Source of the DNA: Pontiellaceae bacterium B12219
Lineage (GTDB): Bacteria > Verrucomicrobiota > Kiritimatiellia > Kiritimatiellales > Pontiellaceae
Assembly: GCA_029432795.1 (NCBI GenBank)
Contig: JARNMJ010000002.1
Span: 62,001-126,000 of the forward strand
Direction of reading: 5' to 3'
Length of the DNA: 64,000 bases
Program-made: the position numbers and the translations under genes
The notes under the pieces: generated by a model
What the model was told of the DNA's origin: nothing
The model's database searches: none
What the model saw: the letters and a program-made list of their open reading frames with translations, nothing else
Shown: positions 61,640 to 64,000 of the stretch, in pieces
Layout: each line of letters starts with the position of its first letter
How positions within the stretch are numbered: the first letter of the stretch is position 1

Positions 61640-63652
61640 CTAGACCACAAAGCCTTCCTGAGCAGCTCTAGATTCGATTTTAAGTAATATTTTTGCCTGA
61701 GCATCTGATGGTACCTTATTCGGAATTGCCGCAGCCGTTTTTAATATTCCGACTTCTTTGGGTGAAAGCACATGAGTTTCTTCGTTCCATTCAAGAATAC
61801 CTCTCCAAAAAGTTCCTCCCTTTTCAACAACATAGGTTAACGCCTCGATAACGTTCAGCTCTCCCTGGTCACGTTCCGCCTCTCTCGCCTGCTCACGTTC
61901 TGCTTCAGCCCCCAAAAGGTCATCATAGACCTCACTGGAAAATTCTATATCCAACCGTTGGACTTTCTGCCAACAAAGCTCCTGCTTACAATATTGGGTC
62001 ACGTTGGCTTCAGTATCCTGAATGGTCTCATTTACTTCTTCTGCTATCTCAAGCAACAAAGAGTTCATGGCTGGTGAGATTGCCTGATTCTGCCATATTT
62101 TAAGATAGTCTAGGTGATACCCTGTTGCGTCGATCATATTGGAAAGCTTTGCAAGGGAATAGGTCACAATGTTTGCCTTGTAACCGCCATACCATGGCTG
62201 ATTCATAATCTGTTTATCCAGACTCTTAAATATTATGGCTTTTGCAATCGCACTTTTAAAATAGAGTTCATTGAACTGCTTTTCACTTTTCTCCCATTTT
62301 TTTCCTATATCACTGGCAAACTGAGCGAAACAGAATTGAGCACCTTTACTGACTATGTGAGGCCGCTGTTCAAACGAATATATATACTTTGCCAAATCAG
62401 TTTTAGTGAACATCTGATGTTTGGGATTCATACGCAAAAATTCATTCTGCTTACTCTTTGTCATGTTTGCATATGCATTAGCATACTGACCGCGTGCTCG
62501 CTCATAAAACCAATGCGTTTCCTGAGATCCGGAAGAAGGGGCCCAAAGCCGTCTGGAAAACTTTTCAACCAACAGATGAAATGGATGATTGGAGAAAAAG
62601 TCTGCCGCGTTGACCTTGTTCTGCGTATTGGCATACTCAGATATTCGCGGAACAACAGACTCCACCTCGGATGGAGTTATGACCGTAAGCTTCACCTGTA
62701 CATAAACCTTCGATAAGTCATGCTGATGCTTTCTTTTCGATGTAAACAATGAGGCTGTAGTTTGACCACCGTTCACTATCTGTAGATTAGTGATGGACTT
62801 AAGTGTATTAGTGGAAGTGTCGAACTCCACATCCTCAGCAGTTGTCGTCAGCCCATTATTGTAGGCGAAGAACATTTCTGGCTCATTCTGAACGGTATTT
62901 CGCATACCTTTATTTACTTTCCCACGGAACTGAAGAAACGTTCGGACATTCTGCTCAAGGAGCCGCTCACCGTATTCGTCATATAAGGAAGCAATCAGCT
63001 CGCCCGGCAATGCCAGCAGGAATGACCGGCAGTTTTCTGAACCAGTAAAAGCGGGTAGACAGGGAATGCCATCTTCAAAAGGAACCACCATATCTTCGCG
63101 AGCTTTCCCAGACTCTTCAATTCGGGCAATCCGGCCTAAATCCCAAACCTGATAGGACCAGTTCTTGTCACTGCTTGCTATATCCTTTGCCGATTTGCTT
63201 AAAACCGAGTTTGAAACCAGGAAAAATTGAACTCTTGCGGTTACCATTCTGCGCTCACTGATTTCTCGCGCAGCTGTATAACCGGGAGTGCTCTCCTCCA
63301 GTGACTGGAAAAAATCATCTGTCGCACAGTTCGACAGAAATCGTTCAGCAAGCAAAAATAGTTTTTTGATTTCAGTATTTTTTAACGTGTCTGCCGTTTT
63401 GCCAGCCCTAAAGTCTGAGATTATCAGGCTTAACACTTCGGTTTCTTCATTATAGTTGTATGCATCCAAACGAACGCCCGCAACACCCGAACCTCCTGCT
63501 TTTTTATATTCGGCAACTGTATAGTTCTGGAGAATTGCCTGCTCAACCAGAAAGTCGCACATACGCTCTGTAAACACTGATTCTAAATAATTTCCATCCG
63601 CCCCGGAACGAGCAACAAGGTCCTGCATAAAGTTTTTGTAGTAGTCATCCAT
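61640..63652 (-). CDS. AIPR (abortive phage-infection resistance) family protein
   Basis: The 670-residue protein carries the AIPR core: MFFAYNNGLTTTAEDVEFD, the ITNLQIVNGGQTTASLFT motif near 300 and VYVQVKLTVITPSEVESVVPRISEYANTQNKVNAADF. Its start is the ATG at 63652, which overlaps the upstream stop as TAATG with GGAG eight bases before. A longer frame from 63679 lacks such signals. In related loci AIPR genes accompany a C5 methylase, a PD-(D/E)XK protein and often Z1/MORC ATPases as one anti-phage R-M system. Confidence 0.85.
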   Translation of the reverse strand: MDDYYKNFMQDLVARSGADGNYLESVFTERMCDFLVEQAILQNYTVAEYKKAGGSGVAGVRLDAYNYNEETEVLSLIISDFRAGKTADTLKNTEIKKLFLLAERFLSNCATDDFFQSLEESTPGYTAAREISERRMVTARVQFFLVSNSVLSKSAKDIASSDKNWSYQVWDLGRIARIEESGKAREDMVVPFEDGIPCLPAFTGSENCRSFLLALPGELIASLYDEYGERLLEQNVRTFLQFRGKVNKGMRNTVQNEPEMFFAYNNGLTTTAEDVEFDTSTNTLKSITNLQIVNGGQTTASLFTSKRKHQHDLSKVYVQVKLTVITPSEVESVVPRISEYANTQNKVNAADFFSNHPFHLLVEKFSRRLWAPSSGSQETHWFYERARGQYANAYANMTKSKQNEFLRMNPKHQMFTKTDLAKYIYSFEQRPHIVSKGAQFCFAQFASDIGKKWEKSEKQFNELYFKSAIAKAIIFKSLDKQIMNQPWYGGYKANIVTYSLAKLSNMIDATGYHLDYLKIWQNQAISPAMNSLLLEIAEEVNETIQDTEANVTQYCKQELCWQKVQRLDIEFSSEVYDDLLGAEAEREQAREAERDQGELNVIEALTYVVEKGGTFWRGILEWNEETHVLSPKEVGILKTAAAIPNKVPSDAQAKILLKIESRAAQEGFVV

Positions 63653-64000
63653 TAGTTTTTCTCCAGCCAAACGGGCCATTTTTCATAAGGAAGGCACTCA
63701 GACAGACTTATATTATACCTCAATTTCGTAATACCTTCGTGGATGGTTCCTGCGTCAATCCTGGGAAATTCATCCTTTACCTCGAACATAATTTCCTCAG
63801 TTAAGATGTAGTTGAAGTTCTGATACTTCTGGGAATCAACATAGCCCAGACCAAATAGTAAATCAGAGAAACGCTCAGCCTGTTGAGATGATGCCAGCTC
63901 CAACTCATTTCGTATCAGCTTTACCAGCATTGGAAGATTAACCGCATCCTGATGATCAGCAGTAGTTTTCCCAAGCGTTACGACATACAGAAACATGTAA
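63652..64000 (-). CDS. PD-(D/E)XK motif protein (DUF4420-like), C-terminal part only
   Basis: The reading frame is open to the window edge, so the 5' part lies outside. The visible 115 residues contain MFEVKDEFPRIDAGTIHEGI followed by LRYNISLSECLPYE, which matches the C-terminal pattern of PD-(D/E)XK motif proteins found in AIPR/Dcm cassettes. The methionine at 63996 is internal and not the start. The nuclease residues themselves cannot be seen. Confidence 0.5.
   Translation of the reverse strand, partial: YMFLYVVTLGKTTADHQDAVNLPMLVKLIRNELELASSQQAERFSDLLFGLGYVDSQKYQNFNYILTEEIMFEVKDEFPRIDAGTIHEGITKLRYNISLSECLPYEKWPVWLEKN

Noticed and set aside
63652-63996. A complete 114-residue gene starting at 63996
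   Set aside because: The frame stays open to the window edge and the visible part matches only the C-terminus of a larger family.

Overview
The window is a bacterial chromosome segment of about 50% GC, densely coded, with little horizontally acquired material except two restriction-modification blocks. The gene mix (ppk/ppx, mutS, pyrH-frr, split coaC/coaB, rny, rarA, rpsB-tsf, a GspF/G/H pseudopilin set, a DNRLRE-domain secreted protein, a secreted GHL10-type glycosidase, nickel superoxide dismutase) and the intergenic repeat families suggest the Planctomycetota-Verrucomicrobiota-Chlamydiota group, most likely a Kiritimatiellota/Pontiella-like marine anaerobe. That placement is inference from gene content, not from a marker-gene tree.

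Layout. 1-4.2 kb: start of a phosphofructokinase-like gene and a ppx-ppk1 polyphosphate operon. 4.2-10 kb: mutS, a polytopic TPR membrane protein and a GHL10 glycosidase. 10-17.3 kb: pyrH-frr-coaC-coaB, a GtrA protein, a 6S-RNA-like locus and a heptamer tandem repeat, then rarA, 5-formyl-THF cyclo-ligase and rny. 17.3-22.9 kb: an operon of PII, DUF1538, a Usp-EIIA fusion, rnk and a 60-aa peptide behind a sigma-54 promoter, next to an NtrB/NtrC-like pair. 23-26 kb: a sigma-54-driven 36-aa peptide, secreted NiSOD, a 44-aa peptide and a hicA-hicB-secB toxin-antitoxin-chaperone operon. 26-33.3 kb: a type I R-M operon (hsdR-hsdM-yhcG-33-aa ORF-hsdS). 33.4-50 kb: yraN, glgA, rnr, PHP phosphatase, purC, xerD, pseudopilin genes, an ECF sigma/anti-sigma pair, a DUF255 protein, rpsB and tsf. 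50-59.7 kb: a sigma-54 activator divergent from a six-gene lipid/membrane operon (LplT-Aas fusion, lipase-like hydrolase, membrane protein, B12-radical-SAM, DUF2157, GDYXXLXY). 59.7-64 kb: tRNA-Met followed by a Dcm-AIPR-PD-(D/E)XK defence cassette that runs off the right edge.

The strongest unexplained signal is a dispersed 15-bp palindrome, TTCCA-R-NNN-Y-TGGAA. I find 23 copies with all ten fixed bases intact (about 0.06 expected by chance) plus at least 17 single-mismatch copies. It lies in all three codon phases, on genes of both strands and between genes, so it is a DNA-level signal and not a protein motif. Ten copies fall within 50.5-58.8 kb. A second notable observation is a 33-aa ORF between yhcG and hsdS that copies the C-terminal tail of hsdM. 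Its two copies differ mainly at synonymous positions, and the tail carries the ribosome-binding site for the next gene. A third is that three sigma-54 (-24/-12) promoters lie close to two sigma-54 activator genes, which implies a local sigma-54 regulon covering nitrogen/PII signalling, small peptides and phospholipid turnover.
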